The position numbers and the translations under genes are program-made. A stretch of 64,000 nucleotides of DNA from Aquabacterium sp. A3 (GTDB taxonomy: Bacteria; Pseudomonadota; Gammaproteobacteria; Burkholderiales; Burkholderiaceae_C): the NCBI RefSeq assembly GCF_038069945.1, contig NZ_JBBPEV010000001.1:434001-498000 (forward strand), read 5' to 3'. The stretch's first letter is position 1. Each line of letters begins with the position of its first letter. Below are positions 1 to 10,398 of this stretch, in pieces. The notes under the pieces were generated by a model. The model was given only the letters and a program-made list of their open reading frames with translations. It was not told the DNA's origin and searched no databases.

Positions 1-2726
<2,726 letters not shown>

Positions 2727-2796
2727 GTCATCTCCAGGGTTGAAAACGGCTCGAAACAAAGGGGACAAAAACCAAATCAGCAAACATGATGCCCAT

Positions 2797-3744
2797 TCAG
2801 GCACCAGGATGGAAGGGCTTGCCCAGCGATGCGGGCATGTTGATGCGGATCCACGTCGGATTGCGCGAGATCAGCACCAGCACCACGATGGTGGCCAGGT
2901 AAGGCAACATGGTCAGCCACTGGCTGGGAATCTGCACCCCCTGCCCTTGCAGGTGGAACTGCAGCATGGTCACGCCGCCAAACAGGTAGGCCCCCAGCAT
3001 CACCCGCATGGGGCGCCAGGTGGCAAAGGTGGTCAAGGCCAGTGCGATCCAGCCTTTGCCGGCCACCATGCCCTCAACCCACATCGGTGTGTAGGCCAGC
3101 GAGATGTAGGCCCCCGCCACGCCACACAGCGCACCGCCCAGCACCACGGCCAACATGCGGATCGGGCGCACGCGGTAGCCCAGGGCGTGGGCTGATTCCG
3201 GCGATTCGCCCACGGCGCGCAACACCAACCCGGCGCGCGAACGCAGCAGGAACCAGGTCAGGAACACCGCCAGGATGAACGCCAGGTAGACCAGGGGATG
3301 GTGTTTGAACAGGGCCGTGCCCACAAAGGGCAGGTCTGACAGACCCGGGATCGCAAAGTGGGGCCGCTCGGGCAGGCGCTGCTGGGTGTAAGAAATGCCC
3401 AGGAACGCACTGAGCCCCACCCCGAACAGGCTCAGGGCCAGGCCGGTGGCGTACTGGTTGGTGTTCAGCCAGATGACCAGCACACCAAACAAGGCGGCCA
3501 TGGCGGCACCGGCGGCGGCGCCAGCGGCAAAACCGAGCCAGTCGCTGCCCGTGTGCACGCCGGCGGCGTAACCCGCGATGGCGGCCACGAGCATGGTGCC
3601 TTCGGCGCCCAGATTAAGCACGCCAGCCCGCTCGTTGATCAACAGCCCCAGCGAGGCCAGGGCCACCACGGTGCCCGCGCTGAGCGTGGCGGCCACCAGC
3701 AGGGCCAGGGTCTCGGGGGTGAGGTTGGCAAACAGTTCGATCAT
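2797..3744 (-). CDS. ABC transporter permease, nucleoside/purine type (NupQ/YufQ-like)
   Basis: This 315-residue integral membrane protein has about eight to nine hydrophobic segments. It carries the BPD_transp_2-type hallmarks LINERAGVLNLGAEGTML near the N-terminus and LRAVGESPESAHALGY in the cytoplasmic loop that contacts the ATPase. It is the second permease of the BMP-linked importer. It overlaps the upstream permease by four bases (ATGA), so the two are translationally coupled. The pairing of two dissimilar permeases with one double-domain ATPase and a BMP lipoprotein is the standard layout for nucleoside importers of this class. The substrate is inferred from context. Confidence 0.87.
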   Translation of the reverse strand: MIELFANLTPETLALLVAATLSAGTVVALASLGLLINERAGVLNLGAEGTMLVAAIAGYAAGVHTGSDWLGFAAGAAAGAAMAALFGVLVIWLNTNQYATGLALSLFGVGLSAFLGISYTQQRLPERPHFAIPGLSDLPFVGTALFKHHPLVYLAFILAVFLTWFLLRSRAGLVLRAVGESPESAHALGYRVRPIRMLAVVLGGALCGVAGAYISLAYTPMWVEGMVAGKGWIALALTTFATWRPMRVMLGAYLFGGVTMLQFHLQGQGVQIPSQWLTMLPYLATIVVLVLISRNPTWIRINMPASLGKPFHPGA

Positions 3745-4814
3745 GCGGCGGCCCCCCGGGCAGACACCCAGCGCAGGCGCTGGTGAATGAAGGTGTCACA
3801 CGCCAGCAGCGCGAACAGCAACAGGCCCTGGAAGACGCCCGTCAGCGCTTTGGGCAGCCCCAGGCGAGACTGGGCCAGCTCGCCCCCGATGTAGAACATG
3901 CTCATCAGCACCGCCGAGAACACGATGCCCACCGGATGCAGGCGCCCCACAAAGGCCACGATGATGGCGGCAAAGCCGTAGCCCACCGGCACATAGGGCG
4001 TGAGCTGCCCTTGCGGGCCGGCCACATCCAGCGCACCGGCCAGGCCAGCCATGCCGCCCGACACCAGCAGCGCCGTCCACAAGGCGCTGCGCGACGAGAA
4101 ACCGGCATAACGGGCGGCCAAGGGCGCCACCCCGCCCACCTGCAGCTGAAAGCCCTGGTAGGTGCGAAACAGAAACACCACGAACACCGCCACGGTGCCC
4201 AGTGCCAGCATCACCCCCACGTTGGCGCGCAGGCCGTCCATCAGGCGCGGCACCCGCGTCATCTCCAGAAAGGTGATGGTTTGCGGAAAGTTGTAGCCCT
4301 GCGGGTCTTTCCAGGGGCCATAGACCAGGTAGCTGAGCATCATCTCGGCCACATACACCAGCATCAGGCTGACCAGGATCTCGCTGGCATTGAAGCGGTC
4401 GCGCAGGGCCGCCACGATGGCCGCCCAGAACATGCCGCCCAGCAGCCCTGCCAGCAACACCAGCACCACGTACACCGCCGGGCTCTCGGGCGTGGCGCGC
4501 AAGGCCACCCCACCGGCAAAGATGGCGCCCATGATGAACTGCCCCTCGGCGCCGATGTTCCAGATGTTGGCCCGAAAGCACACGGCCAGGCCCAGGGCGA
4601 TGAGGATGAGCGGTGTGGCCTTGAGCGTCAGCTCCGAGATGGCATAGGCGTTGCGCAGCGGCTCCACAAAGAACATGCGCAGCCCGGCCACCGGGTCTTT
4701 GCCCAGCACGGTGAACAAGGCGATGCCCACCAGCACGGTGATGGCCAGCGCGATCAGCGGCGAGGCCAGCATCAGCACCTTGGACGGTGCGGGACGGGGT
4801 TCAAGCCTGAACAT
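3741..4814 (-). CDS. ABC transporter permease, nucleoside/purine type (NupP/YufP-like)
   Basis: This 357-residue membrane protein is the first permease of the BMP-linked importer. Visible family features are the segment CFRANIWNIGAEGQFIMGAI, matching the corresponding motif of the partner permease, a long loop containing DPQGYNFPQT, and about nine hydrophobic helices. The start codon lies inside the 3' end of the upstream ATPase gene (14-base overlap), and the 3' end overlaps the next permease by four bases, so the three genes form one translational unit. Confidence 0.87.
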   Translation of the reverse strand: MFRLEPRPAPSKVLMLASPLIALAITVLVGIALFTVLGKDPVAGLRMFFVEPLRNAYAISELTLKATPLILIALGLAVCFRANIWNIGAEGQFIMGAIFAGGVALRATPESPAVYVVLVLLAGLLGGMFWAAIVAALRDRFNASEILVSLMLVYVAEMMLSYLVYGPWKDPQGYNFPQTITFLEMTRVPRLMDGLRANVGVMLALGTVAVFVVFLFRTYQGFQLQVGGVAPLAARYAGFSSRSALWTALLVSGGMAGLAGALDVAGPQGQLTPYVPVGYGFAAIIVAFVGRLHPVGIVFSAVLMSMFYIGGELAQSRLGLPKALTGVFQGLLLFALLACDTFIHQRLRWVSARGAAA

Positions 4815-6321
4815 GCGCTGCCTCCTGGCCGTGCCACAGGCCGCTCATCCAGGCCCCGATCTGTTCGACCGTGGCGTCCGCCACGGCCACGCTGGGCGAC
4901 AGGCGCCCCTGGGCCATCACCATCAGGCGATCTGAGACTTCAAACAATTCGTCCAACTCCTCGCTGACGACCAGCACGGCGCAGCCAGCGTCACGCAACT
5001 TCAACAACTCGCCCCGGATCTGCGCGGCCGCGCCCACGTCCACGCCCCAGGTGGGCTGGGACACCAGCAGCACGCGGGGCTCGGCATCAATCTCTCGGCC
5101 CATGATGAACTTCTGCAGGTTGCCGCCCGACAGGCTGCGCGCCAGCGCATCCGGCCCACCCGCCTTCACATGAAAGCGCGCGATCAGGTCGGCGGCCATG
5201 GCCTGCATGCCTGCAGTGCGCAGCCACCCGGTGGGCGCCACGGCATCGGTGCGCGTCAACAGGGTGTTTTGCGCCAACGACATGGTGGGCACGGCCCCGC
5301 GGCCCAGCCGCTCTTCGGGCACGCTGTGCAGGCCCAGCTTGCGGCGCTGGCGGGGCGTGGCCCGGCTCACGTCGTGGCCGAACAAATGCACCGTGCCGGG
5401 CGCAGCGCGGGGGTCTTCGCCACTGAGCACCGCCATCAGCGCCTGCTGCCCGTTGCCCGACACGCCGGCAATGCCCAGGATCTCGCCGCTGTGCAGGGAC
5501 AGGCTCACGTCGCTGAGGTCCACCCCGAACGGGTCGTTGCGGGGCACCGACAGCTGCTTGACCGACATGGCCACCTCGCCCAGCACGGGCTGGGCCCGGT
5601 GCAGCTCAGGCGGCTCCGAGCCAATCATCAGCCGCGACAGGCTGGCATTGGTTTCCTGGGCGGGCGTGACTTCGCCCGTCACGCGCCCGCCGCGCAGCAC
5701 CGTGCAGTGGTGGCACAGGGCGCGAATCTCGTCCAGCTTGTGGCTGATGTAGAGGATGGCGCAGCCCTGCTCCGCCAGTTGGCGCAAGGTGACGAACAAC
5801 TTCTCAACGGCCTGGGGCGTGAGCACCGAGGTGGGCTCGTCCAGGATCAGCAACTGCGGCTTGGTCAGCAGCGCACGCACGATCTCGACGCGCTGGCGCT
5901 CGCCCACCGTCAGCGAATGCACGGGGCGAGAGGGGTCCACCTCCAGCCCGTATTCGGCCGACACCTCGCGGATGCGGCGGGTCACGTCGGCCAGGCTCAG
6001 GCTTTTGTCCAGGCCCAGCCACACGTTCTCGGCCGCCGTCAGGGTGTCGAACAGCGAGAAGTGCTGGAACACCATGCTGATGCCCAGCGCCCTCGCCTCT
6101 TGCGGCGACTTGATGCGCACAGGCTGGCCGTTGAAGAACACCTCGCCCGCATCGGGTTTGACCGAGCCGTAGATGATCTTCATCAGGGTGGATTTGCCGG
6201 CACCGTTTTCGCCCAGCACGGCGTGGATCTCGCCGGGCCGCACTTTCAGGCTGACGGCGTCGTTGGCACGCACGCTGGGGTACTGCTTGGTGATGCCGCG
6301 CAGTTCAAGTCTGAGGGTCAT
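4801..6321 (-). CDS. ABC transporter ATP-binding protein, two-domain (NupO/YufO-like)
   Basis: A 506-residue protein with two ABC domains, as in sugar and nucleoside importers of this class. The first has Walker A GENGAGKST, signature LTVGERQRVEI and Walker B LLILDEPTSVLTP. The second is degenerate: its P-loop reads GVSGNGQQAL and its signature LSGGNLQKFIMGREI, while its Walker B-like segment VLLVSQPTWGVDVGA has Q where most homologues have the catalytic glutamate region. This asymmetry is normal in the family. The ATG at 6319-6321 starts right at the conserved MTLRLELRGITKQYP; an in-frame upstream extension of 31 residues looks non-coding. It heads the importer genes, 67 bases after guaD. 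Confidence 0.88.
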   Translation of the reverse strand: MTLRLELRGITKQYPSVRANDAVSLKVRPGEIHAVLGENGAGKSTLMKIIYGSVKPDAGEVFFNGQPVRIKSPQEARALGISMVFQHFSLFDTLTAAENVWLGLDKSLSLADVTRRIREVSAEYGLEVDPSRPVHSLTVGERQRVEIVRALLTKPQLLILDEPTSVLTPQAVEKLFVTLRQLAEQGCAILYISHKLDEIRALCHHCTVLRGGRVTGEVTPAQETNASLSRLMIGSEPPELHRAQPVLGEVAMSVKQLSVPRNDPFGVDLSDVSLSLHSGEILGIAGVSGNGQQALMAVLSGEDPRAAPGTVHLFGHDVSRATPRQRRKLGLHSVPEERLGRGAVPTMSLAQNTLLTRTDAVAPTGWLRTAGMQAMAADLIARFHVKAGGPDALARSLSGGNLQKFIMGREIDAEPRVLLVSQPTWGVDVGAAAQIRGELLKLRDAGCAVLVVSEELDELFEVSDRLMVMAQGRLSPSVAVADATVEQIGAWMSGLWHGQEAAHVQA

Positions 6322-6388
6322 GCTGTGAGGATGGGCTGTGGGGGGCTGTCGGTCTGTCAAAGATTGTGGGGCCGTCTCCGGGCGGGGC

Positions 6389-7741
6389 TCAGTGGGTATC
6401 ACCCAGGGCTTCAAACACCGTCTGGCCGGCCACCAGGGTGCTGACCAGATTGCGCTCGTCGCCCAGGGTCATCCACACAAAGGCGCGCTCGTGCAAACCG
6501 GCATGCGAGGCGCGTGCCAGGGCATCGCGGTGGCTGGCCACCGGCCCCCGCGCCCAGTCCCAGATGGCCACATCGGCAAAACGGCCGGGCTCGATCTGGC
6601 CCATCTCGTCTTGCAGGCCCAGGGCGCGTGCGGCCCCCAGCGTGGCGGTGTACAGCGCCTTCCAGGCGGTCAGGCGGGTGCCTTGCAGGGCCTGGATCTT
6701 GTAGGCATCGGCCATGTTGCGCAGCATCGACAGGCTGGTGCCGCCGCCCACATCGCTGGCCAGGCTCACGGCCAGGCCCTCGCGCTGGGCCTGGGCCCAA
6801 TCGAACAGGCCGCTGCCCAAAAACAGGTTCGAGCTGGGGCTGTGGGCAATCTGGGCGCCATGCTCGCGCAGCACGGCGCGGTCGCGCTCGTCCAGCCAGA
6901 TGCCGTGGGCCAGCACGGCGCGCGGGCCGATCAGGCCATCGCGGTCGTACACGTCCAGGTAGCTGCGCGCATCAGGGTAGAGCTCGGCCACCCAGCGCAC
7001 CTCGTCGCGGTTTTCGGCCACGTGGGTCTGCATGTAGGTGCCGGCATGGCGCTGGCACAGGCCACCGGCCATGCGCAACTGCTCGGGCGTGCTGGTGGGC
7101 GCAAAGCGCACGGTCACGGCAAAGGCCTGGCGGTGCTGCCCATGAAAGCGCGCGATCAGGTCTTCGCAATCGCGCTCGGCCTGCTCCACGTCGTCGCGCA
7201 GGCCATCGGGCGCGTGGCGGTTCATCAGCACCTTGCCCGTCACCAGCCGCATCTGGCGGGCCCCGGCCTGCTCAAACAGCGCTTCGGCGCTCACCTTGTG
7301 CACGGTCGGGAACACCACGGCCGAGGTGGTGCCATGCGCCCACAGGGCGTTCAAAAACCGCTCGGCCCCGGCGTGCGACACGGCCGGGTCGGCATAACGC
7401 CGCTCGGCCGGGAAGGTGTAGGTGTTGAGCCAGTCCAGCAGTTCGGTGCCAAAGCTGGCGATCACGTCCAGCTGCGGGCAATGCACATGGGTGTCGATGA
7501 AGCCAGGCATGATCAGCTGACCGGGGTAGGCCTCGACGGCCACGCCCTGCCAGCCTTCAGGCAGCGCCTCGCCCGGGGCCAGCACCTGCTGGATGCGGCC
7601 TTGATCGATCAGCACCCGGTGGTCGGGGCGCCAGCGCACACCAGCGGCCTCTTGCGGCGCCGCAAAGCCCGGGTCGGCCGTGAAGTCCAGCAGGTCGCCT
7701 TGCAGGATGCGGCGCTGGGGGGCGTGAGTGGGCACGGTCAT
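6389..7741 (-). CDS. guaD: guanine deaminase
   Basis: This 450-residue amidohydrolase converts guanine to xanthine with release of ammonia. The metal-binding motif PGFIDTHVHCPQ (H85, H87) and the HCPQ continuation are characteristic of GuaD. Further family segments are TYTFPAERRYAD, the histidine of TYMQTHVAEN, VLAHGIWLDE, and SDVGGGTSLSMLRNM near the substrate site. Length matches the family. Its start overlaps the LysR stop by four bases (ATGA), so both are co-translated. It sits between the LysR regulator and the purine importer and supplies xanthine to the divergent xdhABC genes. Confidence 0.93.
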   Translation of the reverse strand: MTVPTHAPQRRILQGDLLDFTADPGFAAPQEAAGVRWRPDHRVLIDQGRIQQVLAPGEALPEGWQGVAVEAYPGQLIMPGFIDTHVHCPQLDVIASFGTELLDWLNTYTFPAERRYADPAVSHAGAERFLNALWAHGTTSAVVFPTVHKVSAEALFEQAGARQMRLVTGKVLMNRHAPDGLRDDVEQAERDCEDLIARFHGQHRQAFAVTVRFAPTSTPEQLRMAGGLCQRHAGTYMQTHVAENRDEVRWVAELYPDARSYLDVYDRDGLIGPRAVLAHGIWLDERDRAVLREHGAQIAHSPSSNLFLGSGLFDWAQAQREGLAVSLASDVGGGTSLSMLRNMADAYKIQALQGTRLTAWKALYTATLGAARALGLQDEMGQIEPGRFADVAIWDWARGPVASHRDALARASHAGLHERAFVWMTLGDERNLVSTLVAGQTVFEALGDTH

Positions 7742-8727
7742 GGTTGGGGTCTCGGTGGGCGGGGCGGGTTCAACTGCGGCAGGTTGCGCACCACATCGCG
7801 CACCTGCTCACGCAGCCAGCGGTTGGCCGCCGAATGGTGGGTCAGGTCATGCCACAGCTGATAGTAGTTCATGGTGGGATACGCCACGGGGCATTTGAGG
7901 ATCTTGACCGGGTACTGCTGGGTGTAGCGCTCGCAAAAGCGGCGCCCGGTGGTCAGCACCAGCAGCGAGCCCGCCACCAGGTGCGGCAGTTGGGCAAAGT
8001 GCGGCGTGCGCACCACGATCTTGCGCTGCAGGCCGGCGGCCGACAGCCAGTCGTCCACCACGCCCTGCCCGCCCGGATGGAAGGGCGCGGGCGCCACGTG
8101 GTCGGCCGCCAGGTACTGCTCCACCGTCCAGGCGCGCTTGCCCTCGCGCGGCAAGCGGGCGGCGGGGTGGTCTTCAGACACCAGGCACACCACCTCGTCG
8201 CTGCGCAGGCGGCCCAGGTGCAAATCGCCCGGGGGCTCCAGCCAGTTGCCAATGACCAGGTCCAGATCACCGCGCGCCAGGCGCTGGCGGTAATCGAGGT
8301 CGGCATTCAAAGGCACGATTTCCACGCGCACATCGGGCGCCTGGCGGCGCACCGCCAGGATCAGCTCAGGCAAAAAGCACGGGTCCAGGTAATCGGTGGC
8401 CGCGATGCGAAAGGTGAGCGAGGACTTGGCCGGATCAAACCCCCGCCCATGGCGCTTGCCGCCAAACATGGTCTGGGCCTGATGCAGGATGATGGCGGCG
8501 GGCTCCAGCAGGCCCAGGGCCACATCCGTGGGGGCCATGCCCTGCCCGCAGCGCACCAGCAAGGGGTCGCCCGTCAGCTCGCGCAGGCGCTTGAGTTGCG
8601 CGCTGACGGCGGGCTGACTGGATTGCAGGCGGATGGCCGCCCGAGACACGCTGCGTTCAGTGATCACGGTGTGCAGAACACGGATGAGAGACAGGTCGAT
8701 CTTCTCGAAAAGCGAAGCCTTGCTCAT
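7738..8727 (-). CDS. LysR-family transcriptional regulator of the guanine deaminase operon
   Basis: A 329-residue LysR-type regulator. The N-terminal winged helix-turn-helix (about residues 10-68) includes LIRVLHTVITERSVSRAA and SQPAVSAQLKRLRELTGD. The rest is the effector-binding domain beginning around residue 95. The C-terminal tail is proline-rich. It is co-translated with guaD and diverges from xdhA, with a 117-base shared promoter region, the classical layout for a LysR protein regulating both sides. Its ligand is unknown; a purine such as xanthine or urate is a reasonable guess. A palindrome matching the putative GntR operator lies 28 bases before its start, so two regulators may act here. 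Confidence 0.88.
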   Translation of the reverse strand: MSKASLFEKIDLSLIRVLHTVITERSVSRAAIRLQSSQPAVSAQLKRLRELTGDPLLVRCGQGMAPTDVALGLLEPAAIILHQAQTMFGGKRHGRGFDPAKSSLTFRIAATDYLDPCFLPELILAVRRQAPDVRVEIVPLNADLDYRQRLARGDLDLVIGNWLEPPGDLHLGRLRSDEVVCLVSEDHPAARLPREGKRAWTVEQYLAADHVAPAPFHPGGQGVVDDWLSAAGLQRKIVVRTPHFAQLPHLVAGSLLVLTTGRRFCERYTQQYPVKILKCPVAYPTMNYYQLWHDLTHHSAANRWLREQVRDVVRNLPQLNPPRPPRPQP

Positions 8728-8755
8728 ACGCGCACCATGATGTCGGTCATCACTG

Positions 8756-8771
8756 AAATGGTATACCGTTT
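8756..8771. promoter_or_regulatory. candidate operator, AAAN-GGTATACC-NTTT palindrome
   Basis: The 16-mer AAATGGTATACCGTTT is symmetric except for one base pair. It has the same architecture, [A/G]AA-N-xGTATACx-N-TTT, as sites at 20664-20679 and 29182-29197. It lies between the divergent LysR-guaD and xdhABC genes. Symmetric sites around GTATAC are the kind bound by FCD-type GntR regulators, and one is encoded at 20687-21487 next to another copy. The site is directly visible; its binder is inferred. Confidence 0.6.
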
Positions 8772-8844
8772 GCTTGCCATGGCGCTACGCTCAAACGACA
8801 ATTGATCACGGCACCCGCCGCCCTCCGTCTTGCCGGACACCGCC

Positions 8845-10365
8845 ATGACCACGCCCGATACCCCTGCCAGCCCCACCCGCCCCATCCGCTTCGTACACCG
8901 GGCCCAAGTGCAGCAGGTTGACCACCTGCCGCCCACCACCACGGTGCTGCAGTGGCTGCGCGAACACGCCCACTGCACCGGCACCAAAGAGGGTTGCGCC
9001 GAGGGCGACTGTGGTGCGTGCACCGTGGTGGTGGGCGAGGCCGACCCCGTCACCGGGGCCTGGCAGCAGCGCACCGTCAACTCGTGCATCGCCTTTTTGC
9101 CCACGCTGGATGGCAAGGCCCTGCTGACGGTGGAAGACGTGGCCCCCTCGCCGCGCGAGCTGCACCCCTGCCAGCAGGCGATGGTGGCCTGCCATGGCTC
9201 GCAATGCGGCTTCTGCACCCCGGGCTTTGTGATGAGCCTGTGGAACCTGTATCAACAGCACGACACCGCCCCCACCCGCCCCGAGTTGGCCGATGCCCTG
9301 TCGGGCAATCTGTGCCGCTGCACCGGCTACCGGCCCATCCTGGACGCCGGGCAACAGATGTTTGACGCGCCCCGCGTGGCCTTTGACCCCCAGCCCTGGC
9401 TGCAGGCCCTCAACACCCTGGCGGGCGATGCGCCCCTGGTGTACGAAGGCCCCGATGCCGCCACACCGGGCCAGCGCGCTCGCTTCTGGGCCCCGCGCAG
9501 CCTGGACGAGCTGGCCCGCCTGCGTGCCGACATGCCCGCCGCCCGCCTGCTGGCCGGCAGCACCGACATCGGCCTGTGGGTGACGAAGCAGTTCCGCGCC
9601 CTGGGCGACATCATTTACCTGGGCCGCGTGGCCGAGCTGCAAACCATACAAACCGACGCCACGCAAGGGGTGCTCACCATCGGCGCTGGCGCCTCGCTGG
9701 AAGACGCCTGGCAGGCCCTGACCCATGCCGTGCCCAGCCTGCGCGAGATCTGGCTGCGCTTTGCCTCGCCCCCGGTGCGCCACGCCGGCACCCTGGGCGG
9801 CAACATCGCCAACGGCTCACCCATTGGCGACAGCGCCCCCATCCTGCTGGCGCTGGATGCCCAACTGGTGCTGCGCCACGGCGACACCGTGCGCGAGCTG
9901 CCCCTGAACGCCTTCTACCTGGACTACATGAAGAACGCGCTGCAGCCCGGCGAGTTGGTGCAGGCCCTGAAGGTGCCGCTGCCCGCTGCCCATCAGGTGG
10001 TGCGCGCCTACAAGATCTCCAAACGCCGCGACAGCGACATCTCGGCCGTGTGCGCCGGCCTGATGCTACAGATGGATGGCGACACCATCACCGAGGCCCG
10101 CCTGGGCTGGGGTGGCATGGCCGCCACCGCACGGCGCGCCACCCATGCCGAGGCCGCGCTGCGTGGCCAACCCTGGACCGAAGCCACCCTGCGCGCTGCC
10201 CAGGCTACGCTGGCTCAAGACTTCACCCCGCTGACCGATCTGCGCGCCAGCAACACCTACCGCCTGAAGGTGGCCGCCAACCTTCTGGAACGCCTGTGGC
10301 TGGAAACCCGCCCGAACGCACCCCTGGCGGCCGACCAGGTGCAGGTCTGGCCCGCCCAGGCCTGA
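8845..10365 (+). CDS. xdhA: xanthine dehydrogenase small subunit (2Fe-2S and FAD)
   Basis: This 506-residue subunit passes electrons from the molybdenum centre to NAD. The N-terminal [2Fe-2S] domain shows GTKEGCAEGDCGAC (C51, C56, C59) with C81. The second cluster domain has GSQCGFCTPGFVMS and LCRCTGYRPI. From about residue 210 the FAD domain includes LLAGSTDIGLWVTK and GGNIANGSPIGDSAP. The ATG at 8845 is preferred to a TTG 15 bases upstream; neither has a clear Shine-Dalgarno. It is followed by xdhB after 33 bases and diverges from the LysR-guaD operon. Together with XdhB it oxidises hypoxanthine and xanthine to urate. Confidence 0.93.
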   Translation: MTTPDTPASPTRPIRFVHRAQVQQVDHLPPTTTVLQWLREHAHCTGTKEGCAEGDCGACTVVVGEADPVTGAWQQRTVNSCIAFLPTLDGKALLTVEDVAPSPRELHPCQQAMVACHGSQCGFCTPGFVMSLWNLYQQHDTAPTRPELADALSGNLCRCTGYRPILDAGQQMFDAPRVAFDPQPWLQALNTLAGDAPLVYEGPDAATPGQRARFWAPRSLDELARLRADMPAARLLAGSTDIGLWVTKQFRALGDIIYLGRVAELQTIQTDATQGVLTIGAGASLEDAWQALTHAVPSLREIWLRFASPPVRHAGTLGGNIANGSPIGDSAPILLALDAQLVLRHGDTVRELPLNAFYLDYMKNALQPGELVQALKVPLPAAHQVVRAYKISKRRDSDISAVCAGLMLQMDGDTITEARLGWGGMAATARRATHAEAALRGQPWTEATLRAAQATLAQDFTPLTDLRASNTYRLKVAANLLERLWLETRPNAPLAADQVQVWPAQA

Positions 10366-10398
10366 CGCGTCTGAAGACACCGCCTCACGGAGAACCCC

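Noticed and set aside
3783-4967. 394-codon plus-strand frame over the importer permeases, and similar long plus-strand frames at 5170-6444 and 6338-7861
   Set aside because: They are antisense to well-conserved ABC and deaminase genes and are rich in His/Gln/Arg, as expected for shadows in high-GC DNA.
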